From contig DLPX01000033.1 in assembly GCA_002477475.1 (NCBI GenBank), positions 1 through 64,000 of the forward strand: a DNA stretch of 64,000 nt, in the 5' to 3' direction. The notes beneath the pieces were generated by a model. The model was given only the letters and a program-made list of their open reading frames with translations, was not told the DNA's origin and did not search any database. Shown here piece by piece: positions 1-8,571 of this stretch. The stretch is from Proteobacteria bacterium UBA7447 (GTDB lineage Bacteria; Pseudomonadota; Gammaproteobacteria; Arenicellales; UBA868). Position 1 is the stretch's first letter, and every line of letters starts with the position of its first letter. Made by a program: the position numbers and the translations under genes.

Positions 1-1179
1 TACCTGCTCTTCCAGTTTCACACACTCTTTGCCGCCTTCAACTCCAATAAGGGCCTCTACGCAGACGACCATACCCTCTTCAAAAACGCCGTCGTAGCCT
101 ACCTCGTCATAGTCCTGCGGGTAATAGATTGCCGGCGCCTCATCACACAGACCCACACCGTGCATGGCAACGCCATAGCGGCCCGGGATGTATTCATCGG
201 CCATGGGATGCAATTTTTCAGTAAGTTCCCGGTACCCCAAGCCCGGTTTCAGCAGTTCGGTATTGCGCTTTATCTGCTCGTAGGCGGCAGCGTACAACCT
301 GCGTTGCTCATCGTCCGGCTCGGCGTCACAAATCCATGACCGTGACATGTCGCAGCAATAGCCATAGGGGCCAACAAGGTCAGTGTCGAAACTGACCATA
401 TCTCCTTTTTCAATGGGCCTCATCGAACACTCCCGAAACCAGGGATTGGTGCGCGGGCCAGACGAGAGCAGCCTTGTTTCTATCCATTCTCCACCGCCGG
501 CGATGTTGCCATGATGTAACTCGGCCCAAAGCGCATTTTCTGTGATCCCAGGCTTCATCGCTTCACGCATCTGCTGAATCGCGCTTTCACAGACTTCGAT
601 GGATTTGCGCATCAGGGCGATCTCACCCGCGCTTTTGATCTCGCGCGCTTTCTCCATTACGGTGAATCCATCGTGCACTTCGTATCCTAACGCTTCCATT
701 TCCTGAACGCCGACGGGCGCCAGCCGGTCGATAGCAATCCGGCGGTTACCGCCGCTATGTTCCCGAATAATGGCGTCCATTTGAACGGCCCATTTCTTGG
801 CCCGCTCGGCGACATGTTGGCCGGCGGACATATAAAAGAAGGATACGGGCTTGATGGTGTCATCAATGCCGGGCAGCCCCTCCGACAAAAGGTCTTTGCC
901 ACCGTACTCAAAAATTAACGCTCCGCCGCTGGCAGGCACATAAACATAACGCGCCTCGTTGTGAGAGCACCAGATCTGCATATTGGTTGCGTCCGTGGCG
1001 TAACGCGTATTCAACTGATCGTAAAGAATGATCCCGGCCAGGTCCTGTCGGACGAGCTCTTCCTGAATTCGCCCTAGACGGTATCGGCGCACCTCATCAA
1101 GATCGCAAGGCGGCGTGGTGTACTCCATGGCACCGTGCTGGCGCACCGTCATCAGTTCGCTGGTTTTGAGCACATTCAT
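1..1179 (-). CDS. dddP: DddP-like DMSP lyase, M24 metallohydrolase fold (3' end cut by window edge)
   Basis: DddP cleaves dimethylsulfoniopropionate to dimethyl sulfide and acrylate using a binuclear metal site in a creatinase/aminopeptidase-P fold. 393 codons are visible; the last few lie left of the window. The start ATG at 1179 follows a clear AAGGAGA site. All five M24 metal ligands are visible: D265 (FDTD), D277 (CCDMSRSW), H340 (MHGVGLCDE), E375 (VCVEA) and E390 (KLEEQ). Their spacing of 12/63/35/15 residues nearly matches what I recall for Roseovarius DddP, and so do the segments around GGEWIETRLLSSGPRTNPWF and RYATDATNMQ. It lacks the longer N-terminus of roseobacter DddP. A related M24 enzyme (Xaa-Pro dipeptidase, creatinase) is the alternative. 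The DmdA-like gene near 29 kb supports a DMSP role. Family is certain, substrate is inferred. Confidence 0.72.
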   Translation of the reverse strand, partial: MNVLKTSELMTVRQHGAMEYTTPPCDLDEVRRYRLGRIQEELVRQDLAGIILYDQLNTRYATDATNMQIWCSHNEARYVYVPASGGALIFEYGGKDLLSEGLPGIDDTIKPVSFFYMSAGQHVAERAKKWAVQMDAIIREHSGGNRRIAIDRLAPVGVQEMEALGYEVHDGFTVMEKAREIKSAGEIALMRKSIEVCESAIQQMREAMKPGITENALWAELHHGNIAGGGEWIETRLLSSGPRTNPWFRECSMRPIEKGDMVSFDTDLVGPYGYCCDMSRSWICDAEPDDEQRRLYAAAYEQIKRNTELLKPGLGYRELTEKLHPMADEYIPGRYGVAMHGVGLCDEAPAIYYPQDYDEVGYDGVFEEGMVVCVEALIGVEGGKECVKLEEQV

Positions 1180-1255
1180 GGCATTTCTCCTTTGCTATCG
1201 AGTCACGATACCGGCGGATCTGGCCTTGCTCAATCTCAAATACGACGCCTTTTGA

Positions 1256-1963
1256 TCATGTTGGGTCCTTGGGCAGCAGTCGGCGATGAATAAAGCCAAA
1301 TTCATAACCGCGCTCGGAGATATGAAAAATTCGATAACCTGATTCCCGTAACTGTGAGATCAGACCAAGGAAATCACTGAAATTGATCTGTGGATAGTTG
1401 TAATGGAATTCGACCAGCAACTGACCTGGCTGAATGCCTGAGGCGAGCATGTCGGGCAGGACCGACATCTCTTCTCCCTCGACATCCATCTTGAGGATAT
1501 CGATCTCTTGATGTCCCAGTTCCTGGCGCAGGGTGTCCAGCCTTCTGACTTCACACTGCACTACTTTGTCCTGCGGATCGCCAAGATCAGCACGGGTGTA
1601 ATTGAACTTGCGCTGCCGATTGGGCTCTGAAAACGCCTGTGCGCCGTCAATGGCGCTAACCCCCAGAGGATGGAAATGAAATTGCGAGGGGAGTGCCTGT
1701 TCTCCGATCCATCGCACTGACCGCGGTGTAGGATCGAAAGCATGCAATTCCACCTGATGGTGTTCGATCATGGCAAGATCCCAGGCGATGTTGTTGCCGG
1801 CTCCCGCCGAGTAGACCACGCCCCCCGTCAATGCCTCAGGCACGATGCTCCACACTCCCGAACGGGCGCCATAAGAGACAAACCGACAAGAGACGTCGAC
1901 GACTATTCCAGCCTTGGTTAGCTTGCGTCGTCTTAGAAACTGTTTAACCCGTCGAAATGCCAT
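1256..1963 (-). CDS. FkbM family methyltransferase
   Basis: Predicted SAM-dependent methyltransferase of the FkbM type, about 235 residues. The glycine-rich nucleotide-binding segment (VVYSAGAGNNIAWD) and the FkbM hallmark ILKMDVEGEEMSVL are both visible, followed by the usual VEFHYNYP region. I chose ATG at 1963 (MAFRRVKQF); a TTG four codons upstream is possible. The N-terminus is rich in Arg/Lys (RRVKQFLRRRKLTK). FkbM proteins methylate hydroxyl groups of sugars or natural products, and the substrate here cannot be read from sequence. It sits between a DddP-like gene and guanine deaminase, with no sugar-biosynthesis genes nearby. Confidence 0.8.
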   Translation of the reverse strand: MAFRRVKQFLRRRKLTKAGIVVDVSCRFVSYGARSGVWSIVPEALTGGVVYSAGAGNNIAWDLAMIEHHQVELHAFDPTPRSVRWIGEQALPSQFHFHPLGVSAIDGAQAFSEPNRQRKFNYTRADLGDPQDKVVQCEVRRLDTLRQELGHQEIDILKMDVEGEEMSVLPDMLASGIQPGQLLVEFHYNYPQINFSDFLGLISQLRESGYRIFHISERGYEFGFIHRRLLPKDPT

Positions 1964-2023
1964 ATTGAGATGCAATCAGAACTGCGATGATGTAGCCATG
2001 CGACTGCGCACGCGTTTTTTGTA

Positions 2024-3457
2024 TCAACTGATCGATTCACCTAACGCCGCGTCAAGGCAATGCGTCAGTCGGCCGTTTACCCAAACGCTCCGGATATCTG
2101 AGCGGGACACGTTATAAAGCAACGACTGTATGAGATCCTCGCCATCGTTGTCGGCACCTGCCAAAGACGCACCTTGTGGTTCAGGGTGATCCACGAGGAT
2201 GGCATCAAAGTAGCGCCCTTTCTCAAATAACCCGACGGGAATATCCAGCACCTGTGCGCCTCCCGCCGTTGCAACCCAAAGTGCTTCACGAAAATCGATT
2301 CGGGCTCCTGACGTGCCCCGATGCTTTGGCGCAACTGTTGGATCAACACCCTCCTCGAGCATGCGTGATGCCGCGATCGCGAACCGGGCATTTTCAAAAA
2401 TCGAGGGACTCGGGCCTGCAGATATGTCTGTTCCCATACCCACATTAACACCGGCATCCAGCGCCCTTCTCAAAGGAAACACCGAATTAGCAAAGTAGAC
2501 GTTGGAGATCGGGCAATGCGCAATCCCAGTACCAGCGCCTTTTATCATCTCCATATCGGTTGGAGAAATGAAATTGCAGTGGGCCAACACGGAGCCCCGT
2601 CGTAAAAGACCCAGGTCGGATAATGCCGCAGTATCGCTTTGCCCGTATCGCTCGAGCACAAACTGATGCTCCCAGTCTCCTTCCGAGCAGTGCGTTTGGA
2701 CCCGACAGCCCGTCTCCTCAGCCACCCGGCCCAGCTCCAGTAACGCAATATGCGTGCAACTCGGGATAAACCTTGGCGTAACCATTGGCTGAACCAGACC
2801 CGCCCCGTTACCTGAAAGTTCTCGGACAAAATCGATAAAGCGCTTGGTTTCATCAATCGCCTGAGCGGTGGACGCATCGCGGTAGTCGTCTGGACATTGC
2901 TCAGGATCATCCATTACGACCTTGCCGATAAACGACCGCTGCCCCGCCTGAAAGCAGACCTCGGCGAGCACCTGGGTTGCCTCCCTGTGGATGGTCGAAA
3001 AATACACTGCAGTCGTCGTCCCGTTAGCCAGCAACGTGGCAACCAGGTCAGGATAGACACTACGCGCCAGCGCTACGTCTCGAAACTGAGCCTCCAACGG
3101 AAAAGTGCAGGTATTCAGCCACTCATCAAGCGGCAAATGCAATGCTCTGCCGAGTTGCGGCCATTGGGGTGCATGCACATGAAGATCCACCATGCCGGGA
3201 AGAAACATGTCGGTTTTCCCCGAGCGCACCAACCGGCCGGAGGCTGTGACCTGATCAAAGGTTTCCTGAAATTTTGGATCGGCCGGAGTCAGTACATCGC
3301 TGATCATCCCCTTGTCATCAACAAGCACCAGCGTGTCATTAAGGATTTCAAGCGCGCCGCGGCTTGGAGTATGCGCAAACCGACCAAAGAAAGCCGTTGA
3401 TACCGAATGAGCGTTTCCAGCGCTTTGGGAAACGACTGGACGGATGGATTCAGCCAT
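2024..3457 (-). CDS. guaD: Guanine deaminase (amidohydrolase superfamily)
   Basis: Hydrolyses guanine to xanthine and ammonia at a Zn centre. The 477-residue protein has the amidohydrolase HxH motif (VDLHVHAPQWP) followed by the guanine-deaminase-type EWLNTCTFPLE segment, then metal or active-site histidines in QTHCSEGDWEH and LAHCNFIS, and the catalytic aspartate in GTDISAG. The start ATG at 3457 gives a normal N-terminal composite beta domain. The length is slightly above the family norm. With the HIU-hydrolase-like gene at 29.9 kb it suggests purine use as a nitrogen source, but no xanthine dehydrogenase or uricase is in the window. Another aminohydrolase of the same clade is possible. Confidence 0.8.
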   Translation of the reverse strand: MAESIRPVVSQSAGNAHSVSTAFFGRFAHTPSRGALEILNDTLVLVDDKGMISDVLTPADPKFQETFDQVTASGRLVRSGKTDMFLPGMVDLHVHAPQWPQLGRALHLPLDEWLNTCTFPLEAQFRDVALARSVYPDLVATLLANGTTTAVYFSTIHREATQVLAEVCFQAGQRSFIGKVVMDDPEQCPDDYRDASTAQAIDETKRFIDFVRELSGNGAGLVQPMVTPRFIPSCTHIALLELGRVAEETGCRVQTHCSEGDWEHQFVLERYGQSDTAALSDLGLLRRGSVLAHCNFISPTDMEMIKGAGTGIAHCPISNVYFANSVFPLRRALDAGVNVGMGTDISAGPSPSIFENARFAIAASRMLEEGVDPTVAPKHRGTSGARIDFREALWVATAGGAQVLDIPVGLFEKGRYFDAILVDHPEPQGASLAGADNDGEDLIQSLLYNVSRSDIRSVWVNGRLTHCLDAALGESIS

Positions 3458-3495
3458 CTATAAGGCGACGGTGCTTAGGTTGTTGGCTTTTTGCT

Positions 3496-3975
3496 TCACG
3501 CGTCGGCGTTATCGAGAACCTGGAGAATCAGCCAACGAGCAACGACTGCGGGTTTGGGCTCATCCTCAATTTCAACCGTGACATCGTAGGAGAGCAGCCA
3601 TTGGCCGGGCTTTCGCTCTGTCGCATCGGCCAGTACAAAACGACCGCGAACCCGGGACCCACTCACCACCGAAGTCAGAAAACGCAATTTCTCAAAGCCA
3701 TAGTTGATGCTGACCTGGGCCCGCTCCAGCGCAACCGCCGCCTGCACTGCGAAATGGGATAACAGCGACAACACCAGAAATCCATGTGCAATCGTGCTTT
3801 CAAAACCCGCTTTCTCTTTCGCTTCAACAGGATCGATGTGAATGAATTGAAAGTCTTCAGTACACGCTGCAAAGGCATTGATCCGCGACTGGTCTACCGT
3901 GATCCACTCTGATACCCCGGTCTCAGTCCCCATCAGGCTACCCAACTCGGTCGGCGATATCGGGAATCTAGACAA
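3496..3975 (-). CDS. MaoC-type (R)-enoyl-CoA hydratase
   Basis: Single hot-dog-fold protein of 159 residues, NodN/MaoC type. The hydratase motif runs through INAFAACTEDFQFIHIDPVEA, containing the catalytic Asp/His pair, and continues into STIAHGFLVLSLL. It hydrates trans-2-enoyl-CoA to (R)-3-hydroxyacyl-CoA. The start is taken as TTG at 3975 because the N-terminus then aligns with the family (ELGSLMGTETGVSEWITV) and a GGAG lies 10 bases upstream; ATG at 3933 is the alternative. It sits 17 bp downstream of the VWA gene on the same strand, so it may belong to the MoxR/VWA transcript. Confidence 0.82.
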   Translation of the reverse strand: MSRFPISPTELGSLMGTETGVSEWITVDQSRINAFAACTEDFQFIHIDPVEAKEKAGFESTIAHGFLVLSLLSHFAVQAAVALERAQVSINYGFEKLRFLTSVVSGSRVRGRFVLADATERKPGQWLLSYDVTVEIEDEPKPAVVARWLILQVLDNADA

Positions 3976-3992
3976 ATCGAGACGACTCCAAG

Positions 3993-5168
3993 CTAGCTCG
4001 CAAGATCACGAACACCCTGATCCAGACCTTCCAACGTGAGCGGATACATATGGTCTTCCATCAACTCCTGAATCAGCCCGATCGACTGGGTATAGCCCCA
4101 GTGCGCCTCGGGTGTTGGATTCAGCCAGATCACTTTTTCGAAATTTTCCTTAAGTCGCCCCATCCAGGTCACGCCGGATTCTCGGTTCATATACTCGACA
4201 CTGCCTCCTACGCTCACGACTTCATACGGCGCCATTGAGGCATCGCCCACAATAATGACCTTGTAGTCCCGCTGGTAGGTATGCAGCACCTCCCAGGTGG
4301 GAATGGTTTCGTTGCGCCGGCGATGATTATCGCGCCACAGAAAATCATAGAAGAAATTATGAAAGTAGTAGTAATCCAGATGCTTAAACTCGCTCCGTGC
4401 CGCAGAAAACAGCTCCTCACAGGTTCTGACGTAGGGATACATTGATCCGCCAACGTCAAAAAACACCAGCACCTTTACCGCGTTGTGGCGCTCGGGCACC
4501 ATGCGGATATCCAACAACCCTGCGTTGCGGGCAGTTGAACGGATCGTATCCTCCAGATCAAGCTCCTCTTCAGCACCGTTGCGCGCAAATTTACGCAGTC
4601 GCCTTAAGGCCATCTTGATACTGCGGGTGCCGATCGTGATTGAGTCGTCCAGATTACGGTACTGGCGCTCTTCCCAGACTTTGACCGCACTGCGGTTACG
4701 ACTTTCTCCACCTACCCGGATGCCCTCCGGGTGATACCCGCTATTGCCAAACGGTGATGTCCCGCCGGTCCCCACCCATTTGCTCCCTCCGGAATGACGC
4801 TTCTCCTGCTCTTCCAGGCGTTTGCGAAATTCCTCCAACAGCTTTTCAAGACTGCCGAGCGATTCGATCTTGGCTTTTTCCTCATCCGTGAGATATTTCT
4901 CCAGTTCGGCCCGCAACCAATCTTCCGGAATCAGAGCATTAATGATGTCGTCAATGCTCTCCATCTCGCTGAACCAGGCGCCGAAGGCCCGATCGAAGCG
5001 GTCAAAGTACTTCTCGTCTTTGACAAGACATGCTCTGGCCAGAAGATAGAAATCATCGACAGACGCAAACGCCAACCGTGCCTGAAGCGCCTCCAGCAGC
5101 ATCAGGTACTCTTTGACCGATACGGGGATACCGGATTGCTTTAGTGTTTGAAAGAAACTGATCAGCAA
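3993..5168 (-). CDS. VWA domain protein, CoxE-like partner of MoxR ATPase
   Basis: 391-residue protein with an N-terminal helical region (ending near the EKLLEEFRKRLEEQEKRHSG coiled stretch at about 130-150) and a C-terminal von Willebrand A domain. The MIDAS-like motif is altered: VLVFFDVGGSMYPY has DVGGS where DxSxS is usual, as in CoxE/YehP-type proteins. MoxR ATPases paired with VWA proteins act as metal-insertion or activation chaperones for enzymes. It lies 20 bp downstream of the MoxR gene, an arrangement conserved in many Pseudomonadota. The client protein is unknown; metalloenzymes in this window are only candidates. Confidence 0.83.
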   Translation of the reverse strand: MLISFFQTLKQSGIPVSVKEYLMLLEALQARLAFASVDDFYLLARACLVKDEKYFDRFDRAFGAWFSEMESIDDIINALIPEDWLRAELEKYLTDEEKAKIESLGSLEKLLEEFRKRLEEQEKRHSGGSKWVGTGGTSPFGNSGYHPEGIRVGGESRNRSAVKVWEERQYRNLDDSITIGTRSIKMALRRLRKFARNGAEEELDLEDTIRSTARNAGLLDIRMVPERHNAVKVLVFFDVGGSMYPYVRTCEELFSAARSEFKHLDYYYFHNFFYDFLWRDNHRRRNETIPTWEVLHTYQRDYKVIIVGDASMAPYEVVSVGGSVEYMNRESGVTWMGRLKENFEKVIWLNPTPEAHWGYTQSIGLIQELMEDHMYPLTLEGLDQGVRDLAS

Positions 5169-5188
5169 AAGAGGTGTTCCGCAGTGGA

Positions 5189-6040
5189 CTAGTTGGGGGA
5201 ACTCTCCCGACGCGCCATGAATGCCAGGCGCTGCAGCATATGAACATCCTGTTCATTCTTGAGCAAAGCACCGTACAGCGGAGGAATCGCCTGGCTGGGA
5301 TCGCGCGACTTCAGGATTTCCTCTGGAATATCGTCTGCCATGAGCAGCTTTAGCCAGTCAATCAACTCGGAAGTGGACGGCTTTTTCTTGAGGCCGGGGA
5401 CATCGCGCACTTCGAAAAAGACATCGAGCGCCTCCCGGATCAGCGTCTTGCGGATATCCGGATAATGCACTTGGACAATCTTTTCCATGGTGGACTTATC
5501 GGGAAACGAGATGAAATGAAAGAAACACCGACGCAAGAACGCATCGGGTAACTCTTTTTCATTGTTGCTGGTAATCACCACAATCGGTCGATGCTTTGCC
5601 GCAATCGTTTCACCAGTCTCATAGACAAAGAATTCCATCCGGTCGAGTTCCAGCAGCAGGTCATTGGGGAATTCGATATCGGCCTTATCAATCTCATCGA
5701 TCAGCAGCACTGCCTGCTCCGGCGAGTCGAAGGCTTCCCACAGCTTGCCGGGGCGGATGTAGTTGCCGATATCCCCCACACGCCCATCGCCCAACTGCGA
5801 ATCCCTCAGGCGCGATACGGCATCGTACTCGTAGAGCCCCTGTTGGGCCTTGCTCGTCGATTTGATATGCCAACGGATTAATGGCTTGTTGAGTGCGGCA
5901 GCCACTTCCTCTGCCAGCATCGTCTTGCCGGTACCCGGCTCACCCTTAATCAGCAGTGGCCTTTCCAGCGTCACGGCAGCATTCACCGCCATCGCCAGAT
6001 CCTCGGTCGCGACGTATCGGTCGGTGCCCGTAAAACTCAT
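5189..6040 (-). CDS. MoxR-family AAA+ ATPase
   Basis: 283-residue AAA+ ATPase. Walker A is GEPGTGKT at residues 33-40, Walker B is LLIDEIDKAD near 112, sensor 1 is VITSNNEKELPDAFLRR, and the arginine finger region follows. This is the typical MoxR core with no extra domains. The start ATG at 6040 follows GGAGGG. It works with the downstream VWA protein, probably as a remodelling or cofactor-insertion chaperone. It is divergent from the GST gene at 6246, and the 205-bp gap should hold both promoters. Confidence 0.9.
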   Translation of the reverse strand: MSFTGTDRYVATEDLAMAVNAAVTLERPLLIKGEPGTGKTMLAEEVAAALNKPLIRWHIKSTSKAQQGLYEYDAVSRLRDSQLGDGRVGDIGNYIRPGKLWEAFDSPEQAVLLIDEIDKADIEFPNDLLLELDRMEFFVYETGETIAAKHRPIVVITSNNEKELPDAFLRRCFFHFISFPDKSTMEKIVQVHYPDIRKTLIREALDVFFEVRDVPGLKKKPSTSELIDWLKLLMADDIPEEILKSRDPSQAIPPLYGALLKNEQDVHMLQRLAFMARRESSPN

Positions 6041-6245
6041 GAATTTCCCTCCGGTTTCGAAGCGCAGATGATAGCAACAATTTCACTTTGTCCGGCCTAA
6101 CAACCCGCCTGGATCGAAGAACGCAAATACCCCCACCCTTATGAGCGTTATTCCCAAAATAAATTATTTAAGGATCAGTCCCGCATCGGTACGTGGGCCA
6201 CTTTTTAGGGCAAAATCCGCTGTCCAACCGATCACAGGACTTTCC

Positions 6246-6863
6246 ATGCTCAAGATTTTTGCCGCCAACGGGAGTATTGCGCTCGCCTCAGTCATCCTTC
6301 TGGAAGAAGTGGAGGCGGATTACGAGCTTTCTGTGCTGGATTTTTCTCGCAACGAGCAAAAAGAGGCTGCCTATCAGGCCGTGAATCCCAAGGGCCGGGT
6401 ACCTGCCCTGATTACGGAGTCAGGGATCCTCACCGAGACTCCTGCCATCCTCCTGTATATCGCTCAGCGTTTCGGTTCTGATTCGCTGGTCGGCGCCCAT
6501 GATCCTTTTATCTTTGCCAAGATTCAGGAATTCAACAGTTATCTTGCCTCAACGGTACATGTTGCCCATGCACATCGCCTGCGTGGCACGCGCTGGACAG
6601 ATGATTCGCACGCACTTGAGGCGTTGAAGAAGAAGATTCCAGAATCGATGACCGCCGTGATGCGGCTAATCGAGGATGATTTTCTTAAAGGACTTTGGGT
6701 GCACGGCGAAGCCTATACGATCTGTGACCCCTATCTCTTTACCATCTGTTCGTGGCTTGAAAGCGATGGTGTGGACGTCGCTACTTTGCCTCGACTCATG
6801 GCACATTATCAAAGTATGCTCGATCGACCTGCCACCCAGGCTGCACTCAAACAGATAAGTTAG
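6246..6863 (+). CDS. Glutathione S-transferase family protein
   Basis: 205-residue soluble GST. The N-terminal thioredoxin-like domain (MLKIFAANGSIALASVILLEE) contains the cis-Pro G-site region in KGRVPALITESGILTETPAIL, and the all-alpha C-terminal domain ends with the N-capping Asp motif ICDPYLFTICSW. ATG at 6246 is preferred over an upstream ATG at 6141, because the family N-terminus begins exactly there. It is the first gene of a plus-strand run (GST, class-V PLP enzyme, DUF1330, DadA-like oxidase, SDR). Glutathione-linked conjugation or isomerisation is the family role; the substrate is unknown. Confidence 0.85.
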   Translation: MLKIFAANGSIALASVILLEEVEADYELSVLDFSRNEQKEAAYQAVNPKGRVPALITESGILTETPAILLYIAQRFGSDSLVGAHDPFIFAKIQEFNSYLASTVHVAHAHRLRGTRWTDDSHALEALKKKIPESMTAVMRLIEDDFLKGLWVHGEAYTICDPYLFTICSWLESDGVDVATLPRLMAHYQSMLDRPATQAALKQIS

Positions 6864-6917
6864 ACCGCCTGCACCAGCCGCGCCTCTTCGAAACCGCCCT
6901 TAACGAGAACCTCACTC

Positions 6918-8168
6918 ATGTTTGACGACCAGTTATTAAGCGAGATTCGCAACCGATTCCATCACGTTGACCACTGTCCCTATCAAGGGCCCAGAATCTT
7001 CTTTGAAAATGCCGGTGGCTCCCTGACGCTTAAGTCGGTCGTTGAAGTCAATGCACATCTTTCATCGATTCCGGATAATCAAGGCCGGGATAACCCCGCC
7101 TCTCATGAGTTGGTGAGAATCATCAACAAAGCTCGTGAAGACATGAAGACCTTCTTTGGGGTCAAGGAAGGTCTGGTGTTTACCGGCGAGAGCGGAACCG
7201 AACTGCTCTTCCGCCTGGTGCGAGCGGCAATCCTGGGCTCTCCCGCCGGAGGCAACGTGGTCGGCAGCACCCTCGAGCATCCCGCAACTGCCAGCGCGAG
7301 GGTCCGCTGGTGTCCTGTCGCCGGCAAGGAAAATATCAGCATCGCTCATGATAAAGATCAGGCAATGGTCACAGCGCAGGACTACGCGGCACAGGTCACT
7401 GAAAACACCAGAGTGGCCACTATTATCCAGACCAGCCCCGTAACGGGCATGGCGGTTGATGTGGCGGCCGTCGCCAAAGCGATCAGGGAACGGGCGCCGG
7501 AATGCTTCATCATTGTCGACAGCATTCAGCACGCGGCGCACGGTGTGATGGATATGGAAGCCTGCGGGGTCGATGCGTGCGCCCTTGCTGGATACAAAGT
7601 TTTCTCGCGACACAACTATGGGGTGGCTTGGGTATCCCCCAGGCTCAGCACACTACCTCACGAAAAGTTGGACGGGACGGCGGATGACTTCTGGGAGTTG
7701 GGCACCCGGGATACCGGGGCATTTGCTACCTTCAGCGAAGTGGTCAACTATCTCGACTGGCTGGGGAGTCAGCTGGGTGACGAACCAGACCGCCGCCGGA
7801 GACTGGAGCAGGCTGGGCGGGCAATGGCAGCGCAGGAAGCCTATCTCGTTGATGTCGCCATCAATGGTGCTGACGGCCAGACAGGCATTCGCGATTTGCC
7901 TGGCGCCTATATCGTAGGAGGGCCGGATAACCCACATCGCGAAGGACTGGTGTCTTACGCATTCTCGCATCTCCCTTCAGCGGATATCGTCAGAGAACTA
8001 AACGACCGAGGCATCAGAACCCATGTTCGAAAAGCAGACTATTTCTCGGGCAATATTCTCGATCCACTAGGCATGGACAGCTGTATTCGGACTTCTTTTT
8101 GTCACTACAACAGCAAAGAGGAGATCCTTGCTTTGCTGAAAGCGCTTGCCGAGATTACACAACACTAA
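6918..8168 (+). CDS. Class-V PLP enzyme, cysteine-desulfurase-like
   Basis: 416-residue fold-type I PLP protein of the aminotransferase class V / cysteine-desulfurase-like group. PLP contacts are visible: D201 (IIVDSIQHAAHG), H207 and the Schiff-base lysine K227 in ALAGYKVFSRHN. The C-terminus has the usual IRTSFCHYNSKEEI close, where SufS/IscS would place an active-site loop Cys further upstream; I see no clear equivalent, so true desulfurase activity is doubtful. It lies 55 bp after the GST and in front of DUF1330 and a D-amino-acid-oxidase-type flavoenzyme, which fits breakdown of an amino compound. Confidence 0.78.
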   Translation: MFDDQLLSEIRNRFHHVDHCPYQGPRIFFENAGGSLTLKSVVEVNAHLSSIPDNQGRDNPASHELVRIINKAREDMKTFFGVKEGLVFTGESGTELLFRLVRAAILGSPAGGNVVGSTLEHPATASARVRWCPVAGKENISIAHDKDQAMVTAQDYAAQVTENTRVATIIQTSPVTGMAVDVAAVAKAIRERAPECFIIVDSIQHAAHGVMDMEACGVDACALAGYKVFSRHNYGVAWVSPRLSTLPHEKLDGTADDFWELGTRDTGAFATFSEVVNYLDWLGSQLGDEPDRRRRLEQAGRAMAAQEAYLVDVAINGADGQTGIRDLPGAYIVGGPDNPHREGLVSYAFSHLPSADIVRELNDRGIRTHVRKADYFSGNILDPLGMDSCIRTSFCHYNSKEEILALLKALAEITQH

Positions 8169-8247
8169 AGCAAGGAATGCTAACCCCAAGATCGTTCGGC
8201 GGTCTGGTAAATTGACCAACCCTTCGGACCAAAATCAAGGAGACATC

Positions 8248-8541
8248 ATGGCAAAGGGATACTGGATGACGGCATATCGAGAGATTCTCGATGCAGAGAA
8301 ACTTGCCGCTTACATCGCGCTGGCTGCCGATGCGGTCCAGGCCAACGGAGGGCGGTTTCTGGTTCGCGGCGGCCAGATGGAGCCCAAGGAACACGCAGTC
8401 GCCGAGCGAACAGTCCTGGTCGAATTCGACAGTTACGAAGCCGCCCTCACGACCTACGCCTCGCCCGCCTACCAGAAAGCACTCGAGGCCTTGGATGGCG
8501 GCGTGGTCCGGGACCTTCGCATCGTGGAAGGCATTGACTGA
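8248..8541 (+). CDS. DUF1330 family small protein
   Basis: 97-residue ferredoxin-like alpha/beta barrel-type protein of the DUF1330 family, usually found beside catabolic genes and without an assigned activity. It starts at ATG 8248 (MAKGYWMTAYREI), preceded by AAGGAGA; an upstream in-frame ATG at 8146 lies inside the previous gene and is not used. Family signatures are ANGGRFLVRGGQ and the RTVLVEFDSYEAAL segment. It is spaced about 80 bp after the class-V PLP gene and 30 bp before the DadA-like gene, consistent with one operon. Confidence 0.85.
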   Translation: MAKGYWMTAYREILDAEKLAAYIALAADAVQANGGRFLVRGGQMEPKEHAVAERTVLVEFDSYEAALTTYASPAYQKALEALDGGVVRDLRIVEGID

Positions 8542-8571
8542 CATCATGCGCCATGTCAGCAAGGCGAACCC

